Shown: positions 8,435 through 17,800 of the stretch, piece by piece
Layout: every line of letters begins with the position of its first letter
Position numbering within the stretch: position 1 is the first letter of the stretch
Assembly: GCA_019429425.1 (NCBI GenBank)
Contig: JAHYIU010000010.1
Location: 1-40,061 of the forward strand
Direction of reading: 5' to 3'
DNA length: 40,061 bases
Source of the DNA: Candidatus Syntrophosphaera sp.
Lineage (GTDB): Bacteria > Cloacimonadota > Cloacimonadia > Cloacimonadales > Cloacimonadaceae
Notes under the pieces: generated by a model
Seen by the model: only the letters and a program-made list of their open reading frames with translations
Databases searched by the model: none
Told to the model about the DNA's origin: nothing
Translations under genes and position numbers: made by a program

Positions 8435-10255
8435 TTATATCTTCCAAACCTCAAAAGCCAGATTTATCAGCAATTGCTGCCTTTCGTCAATTGTAGCGGC
8501 ATTCCAATCAGGAAACACTTTCAGAAATTGATTAATCCTGTTCACTGATGATTGATTACCCACAGTCGGTGTTTCTACCAAACTTCGAGTGAAGTAAAAT
8601 CCGCAGTTCTTATACTGATCACATTTTCTCTTGTAGTAGTCATTACCCGCTACAATATTCAGGGGCTTTTGTAGCAAAGTTAGATTTCCCAGTTTTATCT
8701 TGTATTTATCGTAATCGATGCCTGGATTGTTTTGAATGAATCTATTCCTGACATCATCTGCAGGATTATCGGGCAGTATGTGTTCAATTTCCAGCACAGT
8801 GAAGTCTTTTAATGTACGCTTATCGTTAACCCCTGTAAAATGTCTATCCACATATTGAGCGATTTTTGCAAGGAAGTATCTTGTCCGGTAATACTGAAGT
8901 ATACCCAGTGAATAGTTTTCGAGGAAAGCCTGCAATTCCTTTTGCTTGGACTGAACACTTGGTACAAATCGAGTGCTGACAAAGCTATCTAACATGTCTT
9001 TCTGAACAGCGGGATCTTTCTGTTGGGCAATTTCTCTTAATTCACCTGCCCATATTGCAAAACTCCTCTCCAATTCTTTGGTTGGGGTCTTGGTAAAGAG
9101 GTAATAGAATAGAAACACTTCGAGTTTGTTCACGAAGCTTTCGAACAATTCTTTTGGCAGGCTCCGGATAGCAAGCAATAGGATATAATGCAAGCTAAAT
9201 GCACCACCACACATCTCAGATAAATCTTCAGTGTTAACGTTGCTCTTTTTATCCTTATCTTTGCCTTCGATGAAAGCCAAGTAACAATCCAGATTGCCCT
9301 TGAGATGCTTAACAAATGCGAAAGGATCACGCCTATATCCACATAGCTCAGCATTGCCATTGTCGACTATCCAGTCATATATCTCATCCTCACGTAGAAT
9401 GTGATCATTCCTTTTGTTGGCAATCGGATAATTGGACATTAGATAGTAGCGAAGGAAGCGAAGAGGTTTTTCTTGCTTCTCTTCCAGTGCTTTAGTAATA
9501 TCTTTCCACTCATTCTTCAGTCTTCCAAATTCATTCTGCCCCACCTGCCTGAATATCAAATTCTTCAAAAGATCCATTGGGTTAAGACCCACACCTCTTT
9601 CGTTAATTGTCTCAAATATCTTCAGAGCACTGCTTATTTCTGTGGCTATCTGGATAAAAACAACTTGATTGCCTATATAACCCCAGTATTTCTTCAAATC
9701 AGATATATCAGGATAATTGCTCACCAGATAAGAGTAGATTATCCTATAAGCTTCCACGATGTTGTCTAATGAGCCATAAGTAGATATTCCAGCAGCTTGT
9801 ATCGCTTTTCTTGTGATTATTGGGTCCGCGTTCAGTTCGATTATTTTCGTTATGATCTCAATGGCGTTTTCGTACCGCGGTTCCAATCTTAGAGTCATGA
9901 CTGGTTCTCCATTCAAGTCATCATCAAGAGACATTATAAGCTGGTCTATACTATGTTTCTGCTTCTGATCATCAAGTATGGATTTAATCGCACAAAGCAG
10001 CAAGAAGAAGGTAGTTAAACGCTGTTGACCGTCAATAACTTCAAAGTGATCTGCCTGATTAGTAGGAGAGACGATAATAGTGCCAATGAAGTACTCTGTT
10101 TCACCATTACCATCCATTTCATTTGTTATGTCTTCGAGGAGTCTTGTTACTTCTTTTTCCTTCCATACATACTCCCTTTGGTAATCTGGCACAAGGTAAT
10201 AACACTGCTTGAATGCTTCTCGTATTCTGAATTTGAAATTCGTAATCTGTGACAT
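8435..10255 (-). CDS. DUF262-DUF1524 (GmrSD-like) nuclease inserted in the hsd operon
   Basis: This 606-residue protein has a DUF262 N-terminus with YQREYVW at 25-31 and DGQQRLTT at 75-82, the ParB/Srx-fold nucleotide-dependent motif. A long helical middle follows. The C-terminal DUF1524 HNH/His-Me-finger domain carries the EIEHILP motif at 489-495 and a GNLTLL segment near 523-528. This is the architecture of GmrS and GmrD joined in one chain, a type IV restriction enzyme that cuts modified phage DNA using NTPs; BrxU is a related fused form. The ATG overlaps the hsdS stop as TAATG, so it is translationally coupled, and hsdR follows after 14 nt. The motifs appear intact. It probably protects against phages whose modified DNA evades the type I enzyme, but cooperation with HsdMS is possible. 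Confidence 0.88.
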   Translation of the reverse strand: MSQITNFKFRIREAFKQCYYLVPDYQREYVWKEKEVTRLLEDITNEMDGNGETEYFIGTIIVSPTNQADHFEVIDGQQRLTTFFLLLCAIKSILDDQKQKHSIDQLIMSLDDDLNGEPVMTLRLEPRYENAIEIITKIIELNADPIITRKAIQAAGISTYGSLDNIVEAYRIIYSYLVSNYPDISDLKKYWGYIGNQVVFIQIATEISSALKIFETINERGVGLNPMDLLKNLIFRQVGQNEFGRLKNEWKDITKALEEKQEKPLRFLRYYLMSNYPIANKRNDHILREDEIYDWIVDNGNAELCGYRRDPFAFVKHLKGNLDCYLAFIEGKDKDKKSNVNTEDLSEMCGGAFSLHYILLLAIRSLPKELFESFVNKLEVFLFYYLFTKTPTKELERSFAIWAGELREIAQQKDPAVQKDMLDSFVSTRFVPSVQSKQKELQAFLENYSLGILQYYRTRYFLAKIAQYVDRHFTGVNDKRTLKDFTVLEIEHILPDNPADDVRNRFIQNNPGIDYDKYKIKLGNLTLLQKPLNIVAGNDYYKRKCDQYKNCGFYFTRSLVETPTVGNQSSVNRINQFLKVFPDWNAATIDERQQLLINLAFEVWKI

Positions 10256-11562
10256 TAGCCATTCTCCACTTTATTTTCATTTAGATGTACTCTTACTTTA
10301 CCAGTCAAGAGGTCAGCCATCATGCCTTGCTTAAGCTGCTTATACTTTTTCAAAGCGACGCTCTCATCACTGAGTTTATGCTCTATCACTTGTATTCTAT
10401 CGACAATTGCCTGTTGCTCGTGGATCGCTGGTTTGAGGAAGAGAAACTTGCCAATTCTGAATAAAGCGAGCTTTGGAACTCCGCCACCCACGCCAATTTC
10501 CCTGATAACTTGCCCCTGAACAATCGCACTATTACACTGATGCTTTATGAAGTCTCTATCGTATTCCAACTTATCGAATTCTGTAATCCTGGCCGCATTC
10601 TCAGTAAGCTGAGCTTGATCCAGATTCACCGGGATCGTCCCAAACAGACCAAGAGTCCCGGCAATTGTGACATAAACATCATCTACAGAGATTTTGTAGC
10701 TGCGAATCAGTGGTTCGATCTCAACCGGAACATACTTGAGGTCTGCTTGATCTATAGACCCATCTTGCATGTCAGTTACTCTCAGATATGGGAATGGCGT
10801 TAATGCATCAGAGAACTCTTTCCCCGCAGGCATTCGCTTACCCCCTTTTATCTTTGCGAAAACTCCGATTTGGACAATCTCCCAGTCTTTGGGTATCCAT
10901 CCCAATTTTGATTCTTTATAGAGCTCAAGAGCTTCTTCAAACGTAGGTCGCAACTTGCCAGTTTGAGTGTCAATGCCTCTGTTGAACAGGTCTTGCATCA
11001 TCCCGGCTTTAATCGCATTGTACTTCTCAATCGCAGCTTCGGTCCTATCAATCACATTATCTAATGTGCAGAGGATAGTGGCTATCTTGCGTTGCTCCCC
11101 AATATCTAATGGGATAAAAAACGTAATCTTTGCTATCTTGCTCTTGTTTAGAGTTTTTCCCTTAACCGCAGTATCATATACTAAGCGATCAAGTGTATTA
11201 GGAAGTAGGTAAAAAATCAGTTTTGTTTCAACTTTGTTTCCCTTAGGAATCAAGGCAGCAATTGCTTCGTTAGTGGTTAGTTCGACCCCAGTAAATGCGA
11301 TCTTACCGATTGTAAGCTTGAAGCTAAAAATCAGCGTGTCTATTGGCAATAGCTTTGCGTTTGAGCTATTTAATCCATCGGTAGTAATTCGCTCTTTAGT
11401 TTTCTTAATTACATTCGATTTCCCCAAATCTGCTATTGAGACCCAGCTATATGCTTGGCTATCGCAATCGTTAGCCCAATATCTCATAGCGCCTCTTGAA
11501 GGCGTTCCACCAATTTCTACGTTGAATAGATCAGTCAATAACTGGTGTTTCCACTCACTCAT
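10255..11562 (-). CDS. hsdS: Type I restriction specificity subunit (HsdS)
   Basis: HsdS recognises the two halves of the target DNA sequence and bridges two HsdM subunits. The chain has two target-recognition domains, each followed by a helical spacer: the first starts at about residue 5 ([16 protein letters not shown]) and the second at about 220 after the [10 protein letters not shown] linker. Each ends in the conserved EQRKIA/EQQAIV type segment leading to the coiled-coil. The preferred start is ATG 11562 (435 residues), which overlaps the hsdM end by 8 nt and has an AGGAA site upstream. An in-frame ATG at 11607 would add 15 residues. No second hsdS copy or recombinase is visible, so the specificity is probably fixed. 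Confidence 0.92.
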   Translation of the reverse strand: MSEWKHQLLTDLFNVEIGGTPSRGAMRYWANDCDSQAYSWVSIADLGKSNVIKKTKERITTDGLNSSNAKLLPIDTLIFSFKLTIGKIAFTGVELTTNEAIAALIPKGNKVETKLIFYLLPNTLDRLVYDTAVKGKTLNKSKIAKITFFIPLDIGEQRKIATILCTLDNVIDRTEAAIEKYNAIKAGMMQDLFNRGIDTQTGKLRPTFEEALELYKESKLGWIPKDWEIVQIGVFAKIKGGKRMPAGKEFSDALTPFPYLRVTDMQDGSIDQADLKYVPVEIEPLIRSYKISVDDVYVTIAGTLGLFGTIPVNLDQAQLTENAARITEFDKLEYDRDFIKHQCNSAIVQGQVIREIGVGGGVPKLALFRIGKFLFLKPAIHEQQAIVDRIQVIEHKLSDESVALKKYKQLKQGMMADLLTGKVRVHLNENKVENG

Positions 11563-14092
11563 ACCCGAGTTCCTTGAGATAGGTTGCCAATTCTGAGGCT
11601 GCTGCATCTCTTTCTTTTAGGATACTATGCAAGGGTTGGTCATACTTTTCCCACAAGCTTTCTAAGGCTGTCCGAAATTGTCTGCAATACTGGATCAAGT
11701 AATCGTTCACTTTAGCGTTAAGCGTCAATTCCCATCGTAGCAGGATCAAAACTTTTGCCTCTGCTTCGCTGATCTTGGTTCTTGCCTGTTCCACAAGCTG
11801 CTCTGTGCGGTCTTTTATCTCTTTAATCTTCTTGCGGTTTTCTTTCAGTTCCATTTCCAGCTCCTGATGCTTGGCAATACGATTTTCGTTCTCCTCAATC
11901 ATTTGCTTCAGGTTTCGTATAGCTAAATACAGAACCGTTATCTGCCCGGAAAGATATTCAAATGCTTCACCGCTTTTCTTTAGCGCTTTAATCTGCTTTT
12001 CCTTGTTCTTGATATCCTTGCTGATCTCTTTGAGTTCTCCACCCAAGGCTTTGATAGCAGCTTTTACCTCCGACAGTTCATCCTTGGGAAAGACCTCATA
12101 ATCATCCTCAGACCAGGTGCCTTCCTCAAGCTCGTTTACTTCTGCAAAGAGTGCTTCCAGTTCATCACGACGGCTTTCACAGTCATTCAACTCTTTTATC
12201 ACATCGGGGAATTGACTTTGTAGAATCTCTTCATCTGGTATCAGTTCTGCATTCCAGCCACTGGCTGCCACGCTGCGCAGATCATTAAAGATATCGTTCC
12301 AGAATCCTGCAAAGGCACCCCGGCATTTAAACTCATCCAGGATGCCTAAAGAGCCGATCTTTGCGGTGATCGTGGCAGAGAAAGCATGATAGAGGTCATA
12401 TACATTTCGATTATCAGGAAGAGCTTCCAACTTGGGCTTGTGCTCATCCCACCAGAGCTTCAGGCTTGTCATGTAGCTCTCGTGTTTGCCTTTTATCGCT
12501 TTCGCTTCATCCAGATAGCCCTTGATGGCTTCCTTGTCGCTGATGATCTGGATAAACTTCAGATACTTGTCTCTGTCATAGGTAAACATCTGCTCTCTGA
12601 TCCCCGGATAGTTATCCCAATAGCCCTGCAAGGCATTCACTTCACTTTCCGGGATACCTCCCATAAGGTGGGCTTTTACGTCATGTGGTTCTGCCGGATC
12701 GCTGTTATCTACGTACCTTCTGATATTGCAGTTGTATTCCTCAGCTTCAAGCTCCTCATGCTTCGCCAGACGGCTATAGGCATTCAGTTCTCGCTTGTGC
12801 CTATAAACATAACTGATCTTTTCAATGTCCTCCGGACGCAGGATATTCTGCACCTTGCCAACTTTATACTCATGATCCGCATTGATAAAGAGCACTTCTT
12901 TGCGGGCACTGGCAGCATTGCGATTGATCACCAGGATACACGCCGGGATGCCTGTTCCGTAGAAGAGTGCCGGTGGCAGCCCAATGATCGCTTCCAGATA
13001 GCCTTCTTTGATCAGCCATTCCCGCATTTTGCGCTCTTCTCCACCCCGGAAGAGAACTCCATGGGGCATAATCACAGCCAGCCTGCCATTGGATTTGAGC
13101 GTGCTGAACATGTGCTGAACGAACATAAAGTCCGCTTTGCTTTTGGCTGGCATCCAGAAGCGGTAACGTTCCTTGAATTTCATCCCATCAGTGGAGTAGT
13201 TTTGGGAGAAGGGAGGATTGGCAATCACGATGTCAAAGCGCTTGAATTCTCCTCCTTCCACGTGTTTGGGCTCCATCAGAGTATCCCCGTTTTCGATCTG
13301 GGCATCCAGAATATTGTGAAACAGCATATTGAGCTTACACAAACCCCAAGTGGTGCCGTTCTTTTCCTGCCCGTAGAGAGTCAGCTTTCTGGCAGAGCCG
13401 TATTTGCTCTCTACATGACTAAAGGCCTCTATCAGCATACCACCTGAACCTACCGCGGGATCGCAGATCTCAGCATCCTCAGCCGGGTCAAGGATGTTTA
13501 CCAGTAGTTTGACCACTGTCCTGGGCGTATAGAATTCTCCGCCTTTCTTACCAGCGCTATCGGCAAAGTACTTGATCAAATACTCATAGGCGGAGCCCAA
13601 GAGATCAGGAAACTCCAGATTGTCATCTGTGAGCACCACCTTGTCGAAGTGAGTGATCAGTTCGACCAGATCTTTATCTGTGATGCGTTTATTGTTCTTT
13701 CCCAGGGTCTTGTTGAAGTCAATCGGCTTCAGCACCCCTTCCAGAGTCTCGCTATTGCTATCCTCAAGGGCTTCAAATGCCTTCTTTAGTTCATCTCCGA
13801 TTTCTTTCTTCAGGTGCCGGATATTCTCCCATCTGGCACGGATCGGGACAAAGAAGTTGTAGTTTGATTCGCTCTCCAGCCCTTTTTCAAGCGCTTCTCC
13901 GCTTACGCCCTTCTTCTCGAGGATCGCCTTTCGGTTATTTCGTTCAATGTTGAAGAGATCATTTACCCTCTTCAGAAACAGCATAGCTATCACGTATTCC
14001 TTGAATTCCGAGGCATCCATGTTCCCGCGCAGGGATTCACAGGCCTCCTCCAGAAAGCGTTCCAGCCATGATAAAGACAGCTTATGCGCCAT
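11555..14092 (-). CDS. hsdM: Type I N6-adenine DNA methyltransferase subunit (HsdM)
   Basis: This 845-residue methyltransferase subunit methylates adenine in the HsdS-recognised site using S-adenosylmethionine. An N-terminal helical HsdM domain occupies about 1-160, followed by GEFYTPR at 185-191, the SAM-binding motif DPAVGSGG at 211-218 and the catalytic NPPF at 292-295. After the catalytic domain (ending near 480) there is a long charged C-terminal region with an obvious coiled coil at roughly 650-790, as in the long HsdM subgroup of about 800 residues. The start is ATG 14092 with GGAGT upstream. It is the first gene of the restriction operon. A 262-nt gap separates it from the HTH gene on the same strand. 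Confidence 0.96.
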   Translation of the reverse strand: MAHKLSLSWLERFLEEACESLRGNMDASEFKEYVIAMLFLKRVNDLFNIERNNRKAILEKKGVSGEALEKGLESESNYNFFVPIRARWENIRHLKKEIGDELKKAFEALEDSNSETLEGVLKPIDFNKTLGKNNKRITDKDLVELITHFDKVVLTDDNLEFPDLLGSAYEYLIKYFADSAGKKGGEFYTPRTVVKLLVNILDPAEDAEICDPAVGSGGMLIEAFSHVESKYGSARKLTLYGQEKNGTTWGLCKLNMLFHNILDAQIENGDTLMEPKHVEGGEFKRFDIVIANPPFSQNYSTDGMKFKERYRFWMPAKSKADFMFVQHMFSTLKSNGRLAVIMPHGVLFRGGEERKMREWLIKEGYLEAIIGLPPALFYGTGIPACILVINRNAASARKEVLFINADHEYKVGKVQNILRPEDIEKISYVYRHKRELNAYSRLAKHEELEAEEYNCNIRRYVDNSDPAEPHDVKAHLMGGIPESEVNALQGYWDNYPGIREQMFTYDRDKYLKFIQIISDKEAIKGYLDEAKAIKGKHESYMTSLKLWWDEHKPKLEALPDNRNVYDLYHAFSATITAKIGSLGILDEFKCRGAFAGFWNDIFNDLRSVAASGWNAELIPDEEILQSQFPDVIKELNDCESRRDELEALFAEVNELEEGTWSEDDYEVFPKDELSEVKAAIKALGGELKEISKDIKNKEKQIKALKKSGEAFEYLSGQITVLYLAIRNLKQMIEENENRIAKHQELEMELKENRKKIKEIKDRTEQLVEQARTKISEAEAKVLILLRWELTLNAKVNDYLIQYCRQFRTALESLWEKYDQPLHSILKERDAAASELATYLKELGYE

Positions 14093-14156
14093 TAAATACT
14101 CCGTTTATCTATATATCGTCAGACCTTGAAACAAGACCGATAAAGTAACTTGGGAA

Positions 14157-14171
14157 TGGGGCGAAGCCCCA
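14157..14171. repeat. G-rich hairpin in the hsdM leader
   Basis: The 262-nt gap between the HTH gene and hsdM (14093-14354) holds no convincing gene. It contains a perfect 6-bp stem with a 3-nt loop, TGGGGC-GAA-GCCCCA. The right arm can alternatively pair with TGGGG at 14177-14181 (CCCCA-ctaat-TGGGG), giving two mutually exclusive hairpins. They lie 65-90 nt upstream of the hsdM start and could act as an attenuator or simply be a terminator-like remnant. There is no T-run on either strand. Confidence 0.35.
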
Positions 14172-14354
14172 CTAATTGGGGTGGTGGGCGGGAATAGATA
14201 CTTTGTTAAACTGCTCACCACGGCATTATACAGTGATTCTTGTGCCGTAAACACAACATGTGCAAGAACCTTTGAGATTAAGCATAAAGAGCATAATACA
14301 CTACCAATCATCGCCTCTGCAGACAGGCGAACTGGATTGATTGTGTTTGTGAGC

Positions 14355-14570
14355 CTATATCTTCTTAGCTCTTGATTTGATTGATTTAAGTGTTGCTCCA
14401 CCAGCCTTGACCCACTCATCTATCTCATTGATTTTGAATTTCCACAATCGCCCCATCTTGTGGGTGGGCATATCGTGGAATTTTATCCAGCGATACACCG
14501 TGTCATCGCTTACTCCGAGGTAAGCACATATCTCTTTGATGGACAGCCACCTGTCCTGCAGATGATCCAT
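14355..14570 (-). CDS. Small excisionase-like (MerR/HTH_17 fold) DNA-binding protein
   Basis: This 71-residue winged HTH protein of the excisionase/MerR-like type has RWLSIKEICAYLGVS (the HTH), DTVYRWI, MPTHKMGRLWKF (the wing), and a KINEIDEWVKAGG helix. Such proteins bind DNA as small regulators or as recombination directionality factors. The start ATG 14570 is preferred because AGGAGTG lies just upstream; an in-frame ATG at 14609 would add 13 residues. It sits between the primase-helicase gene and hsdM on the same strand, a position typical of a regulator of a restriction or mobile module. No integrase is present in the window, so a regulatory role is more likely than excision. Confidence 0.85.
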   Translation of the reverse strand: MDHLQDRWLSIKEICAYLGVSDDTVYRWIKFHDMPTHKMGRLWKFKINEIDEWVKAGGATLKSIKSRAKKI

Positions 14571-14804
14571 GATCACTCCTAATTGGCTTTGTTGGCAAGG
14601 GATTAACATTTTCAGAAAAGCGGATTTCCTTTACCTTTTTCACCCAAATTCATACAACGCCGAACCCCCTCTGATTGTCAATCGATAAATTCCGCTTCTC
14701 TCCGCAGATACCCGCATAGAAATGGTTAAGAAGCCCAGTAACCCTCTTTTCTTGCCAGATGGCTGGATGGCAGATTAGTTATTCGCCAACCTTAGAGAAA
14801 GCAC

Positions 14805-17261
14805 TTATTTGCTAATGATCGAATAACCCATACTCTCATACCCTTTTATTCTCTTTCTGTACATTTTCGCAAGCACAGGCTCCTCTATGTCCACGTAATC
14901 GTAAATCACAACCTCTGTTTTGTTATCGTGAGCCCTATGTAGCCTACCAGCATATTGTTGCAATACTCCTTTCCAGGATATGGGCATAGTAAGAAACAAG
15001 GTATCCAGTCTGCTGTCATCAAAGCCCTCTCCGATGTACTTTCCGGTTGCGATAATCACCCTTTCATCTTCATCCGGTATGGAGTGGAGCTTATCCATTA
15101 CCGCTTTCAGCTGTTTTCTACCCATGCCACCCCGAAGTGCGATTACATGCTTGGAAAAGCCTGCGAGTTTCTGTGCAAAGAACTCCACGTGAGCAGTTCT
15201 TTCCGTTAAAACAAGTGGACTTCTACCGGCCACGATTGCCGCAATGATGTCATCCAGAATCATGTCATTTCGCTTAGTATCCACCACCAAAGCTTGATAG
15301 ATGTCTGTGATCTTGATCTCGGCATCCTCGCTAAGTTTGGTCATTGAGAAGGTTGTTTGGCGAGTTACTACCTTGTGAGTGAAGGACCTTTGCAGAATTT
15401 GAGATTTGGCATCTACTTTATAACGGATAGGGCCGCATTGCATATAAACAATGGGATGATGTCCATCCTGGCGGATTGGGGTGGCAGTAAGCCCATAGAT
15501 GTACTTGGCCCTCACAGATTTGAGAACTTGTTCAAAGCTAAAGGCAGAGATATGGTGACACTCATCCACAATCACCATGCCGTAATCCTTAACGAGCTCT
15601 TTAACTGTGTGTTTGTGGGTAAGACTCTGAATAATAGCCACATCGATCTTGCCGGTTCTCTTATCAATTCCTCCACCAATTTGCCCTATCTCCGGTTCTT
15701 GCAGAAAACACTTCAGCCGCTCTACCCATTGGTTCATTAACTGCCTGCGATGTACGATGACCAGAGTATTAGTCTGCCTTTGAGCAATCATCCAGATTGC
15801 CACAACTGTCTTGCCGAATGCCGTGGTAGCTGAGAGAATACCATTATCATGCTTGAGCATCGCAGTCCCGGCAAGGAGTTGTTCACTGCTTAGTTTACCA
15901 GCGAATGTTGCATTGATGGGTTCTCCTGGAAATCTCAAATCCTTCTGGATCAGTAAAATGCCCAGAGTTGACACAAGCTTTGAGAGATCTTCCAGACACC
16001 CTCTTGGGATTATGAGATATTCATCTGTCTCTGAGGATAGATTGATGACCCTGGGCAAATTGTAGATTGGCATTCTCATGGCTTGGGCGCGGTAGAATTC
16101 TGGATTCTGGAAGGCAGCCAGCCTGACAATATTGGACATGAGCTTCTGAGGAAGTCCAGTTTTCTCAACGTAGATCATATTACTCAGGACAATCTTAACC
16201 TGAGAGGGTAAATCTTTGTACTCCTCAGGTTGGGCTTGTTTTGCTTCCCAGGGCATGGTTTCATCCTCTTCAGATATATTTATCTGGGATAATCCCATCG
16301 AACCGTGACCAGAGGGTAGTTCTGAGAGGATTGCACTGATCCTGTGTTTACTGAGTCTTTCTACTTGTGACAGAAAGAGCCATTGATCATAAATCCTATG
16401 TAGCTGCTGATCTACAAACTCACTATGCCCACTCTCCCGGGCTTTCTTTTGCAAGGTTAATGCAATCAGATTGCCAAAACCACCTTTGGGCATAGTATCT
16501 TGATTGGGGAACATGCGGTCAAATGAATCAAAGCCGATTTGGTGGTGATTCTCCATAGCATTTGTAATCAGCGCAGTTCCCAATCTACGAGCCTGAGCTG
16601 CAGAAATCTTTTCATCAAAGAAAAACCACACATGGGCACCCTTCCCAGACCTGGATATCTCAACATAACCAGGAACATGATACTGATTGCAGACATCGAT
16701 CAATGCCATCACATCATCCCGCCATTCCTTCTTATCAAAATCTATAGCCAGAAACTTGCATGTATCATCTTCCAGCAGGGGGTAGATACCAATTATGATC
16801 TCACCACTCAGGTGCCGGTAGATTTGTTTATCATCAAGTGGGATAAGCTTTCTGTTCTCACAGCTCGCACAAGGGATTTTCTTGTACTTTCCGCACACTT
16901 CGTGTTTCCAATCATTATAGCAAGCTGGTGAGTAGCCTGACCTATTATCTTTGCCAACCCATCTGATTGCAAACACGTCTTCTCTTCCCTGAAATAAGCT
17001 GCGAAAGAGCTGTACCTTGTTTTCTGGACTGGATTGATTGTTGATTGGAGCATCAATAGAACTTGCACTTACTGAATGTGAATTCTCGGTGCTATGCTTT
17101 TGCTTGTTTTCAGTTGGATTTGAGGGCTCAGTATTCAAGTCTGATGGATGAGTAGCATTTGATACCAAATCTGTCAGCCTGGAGTTCTCTGCCTCCAGTT
17201 CACTGATCCGCTTAAGCGCATCTTCGAGTTTCTTCTTTAGTTCTTCTTTCTCGGTGTTCAT
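14805..17261 (-). CDS. TOTE-type AEP primase fused to SF2 helicase
   Basis: This protein combines an archaeo-eukaryotic primase domain with a superfamily 2 helicase, the core of TOTE conflict systems. From ATG 17261 (818 residues) a short coiled coil occupies 2-35, then comes a low-complexity linker. A cysteine cluster lies at about 114, 123, 131 and 134. The primase metal motif is AIDFD at 172-176 and the nucleotide-binding motif GKGAHVW starts at about 206. The helicase has Walker A TAFGKT at 480-485, DECH at 566-569 and TATP at 592-595, with QQYAGRLHR (motif VI) near the end. An ATG at 17291 and a GTG at 17318 are in-frame alternatives; 17261 has the best-spaced GAGG site and directly precedes the coiled coil. 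The proposed role is priming and unwinding invading nucleic acid. No linked nuclease gene of the usual TOTE kind is adjacent. Confidence 0.85.
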   Translation of the reverse strand: MNTEKEELKKKLEDALKRISELEAENSRLTDLVSNATHPSDLNTEPSNPTENKQKHSTENSHSVSASSIDAPINNQSSPENKVQLFRSLFQGREDVFAIRWVGKDNRSGYSPACYNDWKHEVCGKYKKIPCASCENRKLIPLDDKQIYRHLSGEIIIGIYPLLEDDTCKFLAIDFDKKEWRDDVMALIDVCNQYHVPGYVEISRSGKGAHVWFFFDEKISAAQARRLGTALITNAMENHHQIGFDSFDRMFPNQDTMPKGGFGNLIALTLQKKARESGHSEFVDQQLHRIYDQWLFLSQVERLSKHRISAILSELPSGHGSMGLSQINISEEDETMPWEAKQAQPEEYKDLPSQVKIVLSNMIYVEKTGLPQKLMSNIVRLAAFQNPEFYRAQAMRMPIYNLPRVINLSSETDEYLIIPRGCLEDLSKLVSTLGILLIQKDLRFPGEPINATFAGKLSSEQLLAGTAMLKHDNGILSATTAFGKTVVAIWMIAQRQTNTLVIVHRRQLMNQWVERLKCFLQEPEIGQIGGGIDKRTGKIDVAIIQSLTHKHTVKELVKDYGMVIVDECHHISAFSFEQVLKSVRAKYIYGLTATPIRQDGHHPIVYMQCGPIRYKVDAKSQILQRSFTHKVVTRQTTFSMTKLSEDAEIKITDIYQALVVDTKRNDMILDDIIAAIVAGRSPLVLTERTAHVEFFAQKLAGFSKHVIALRGGMGRKQLKAVMDKLHSIPDEDERVIIATGKYIGEGFDDSRLDTLFLTMPISWKGVLQQYAGRLHRAHDNKTEVVIYDYVDIEEPVLAKMYRKRIKGYESMGYSIISK

Positions 17262-17370
17262 CTCATCCTCAACTGACCAAGGTTGGCTCATGCTTCCTGT
17301 TGTCAATCCCAAAATCACGAGAAACCTATGTGAACACTATCATCAAACCAAGCTATGCATCATTCGATAT

Positions 17371-17431
17371 GCAGAAATCCTGTCAGAATTTGAAGTTTTC
17401 GGTGATCTTAATTGCAGATATCCTGTCAGAA
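17371..17431. repeat. Pair of 18-nt direct repeats upstream of the primase-helicase gene
   Basis: The sequence GCAGAAATCCTGTCAGAA at 17371-17388 recurs as GCAGATATCCTGTCAGAA at 17414-17431, with 17 of 18 bases identical. The repeats start 43 nt apart, about four helical turns. They lie 110-170 nt upstream of the minus-strand primase-helicase start and could be operator sites for that gene. Confidence 0.55.
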
Positions 17432-17800
17432 ACTACCTAAATGGGTCTTGGAAAGGATGAGTAAGGATGTCCTACGATGCGACAGTTTGCAGTTTTTGCT
17501 GCACAATTTGCAGATTTCGTTGTCACGTTGCACCCAGCCAGGCTTGCAGCTATCGATTCTTCCGCCTTCGCCCTGACCCGTCCTGAAATAAGTTGACCAA
17601 CCGACTTAAGATTATAAGATTTACCCTAGAGCATTATTCCCTGGGGATCGAACATGGCCGGAAAGATAGCCCCGCAAGAGCCATAACCATCAGCAGTCAA
17701 ACCGCGTATTCGGCGTCAGGGGGTCAGGTTGGAAAAATAGGTCTTGACAGAATGGTCAATTGTTTTCAGGTAAGACCATCAATCAACTGAGAGGTGTGTA
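17432..17800. other. Non-coding island/chromosome junction
   Basis: No gene is supported in this stretch. It contains repeated TTTGCAG words (near 17486 and 17507) and a block CCTGACCC-GTCCTGAAATAAG-TTGACC at about 17571-17597 that resembles, from memory, an IS terminal repeat. A TTGACA hexamer lies at 17744-17749, 52 nt before the next start codon, without a good -10. Base composition rises from the AT-rich island to the GC-rich chromosome across this stretch. Confidence 0.4.

Noticed and set aside
10255-11562. Phase-variable (shufflon) hsdS locus
   Set aside because: There is one full-length hsdS with no second specificity cassette, no inverted repeats within it, and no recombinase gene nearby.
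12386-13447. A 353-codon plus-strand reading frame opposite hsdM
   Set aside because: It is antisense to the conserved methyltransferase domain, whose motifs prove the minus strand is coding; the length is a shadow of codon bias.
14105-14419. A 104-codon minus-strand reading frame between the HTH gene and hsdM
   Set aside because: It overlaps the end of the HTH gene in another frame, has no good ribosome site and no recognisable motif; the region is better read as a non-coding leader.
17641-17720. A minus-strand GTTCGATCCCC word resembling a tRNA T-arm
   Set aside because: The five bases before the word do not pair with those after it, there is no acceptor stem partner and no anticodon arm can be folded, so a tRNA gene is not supported.
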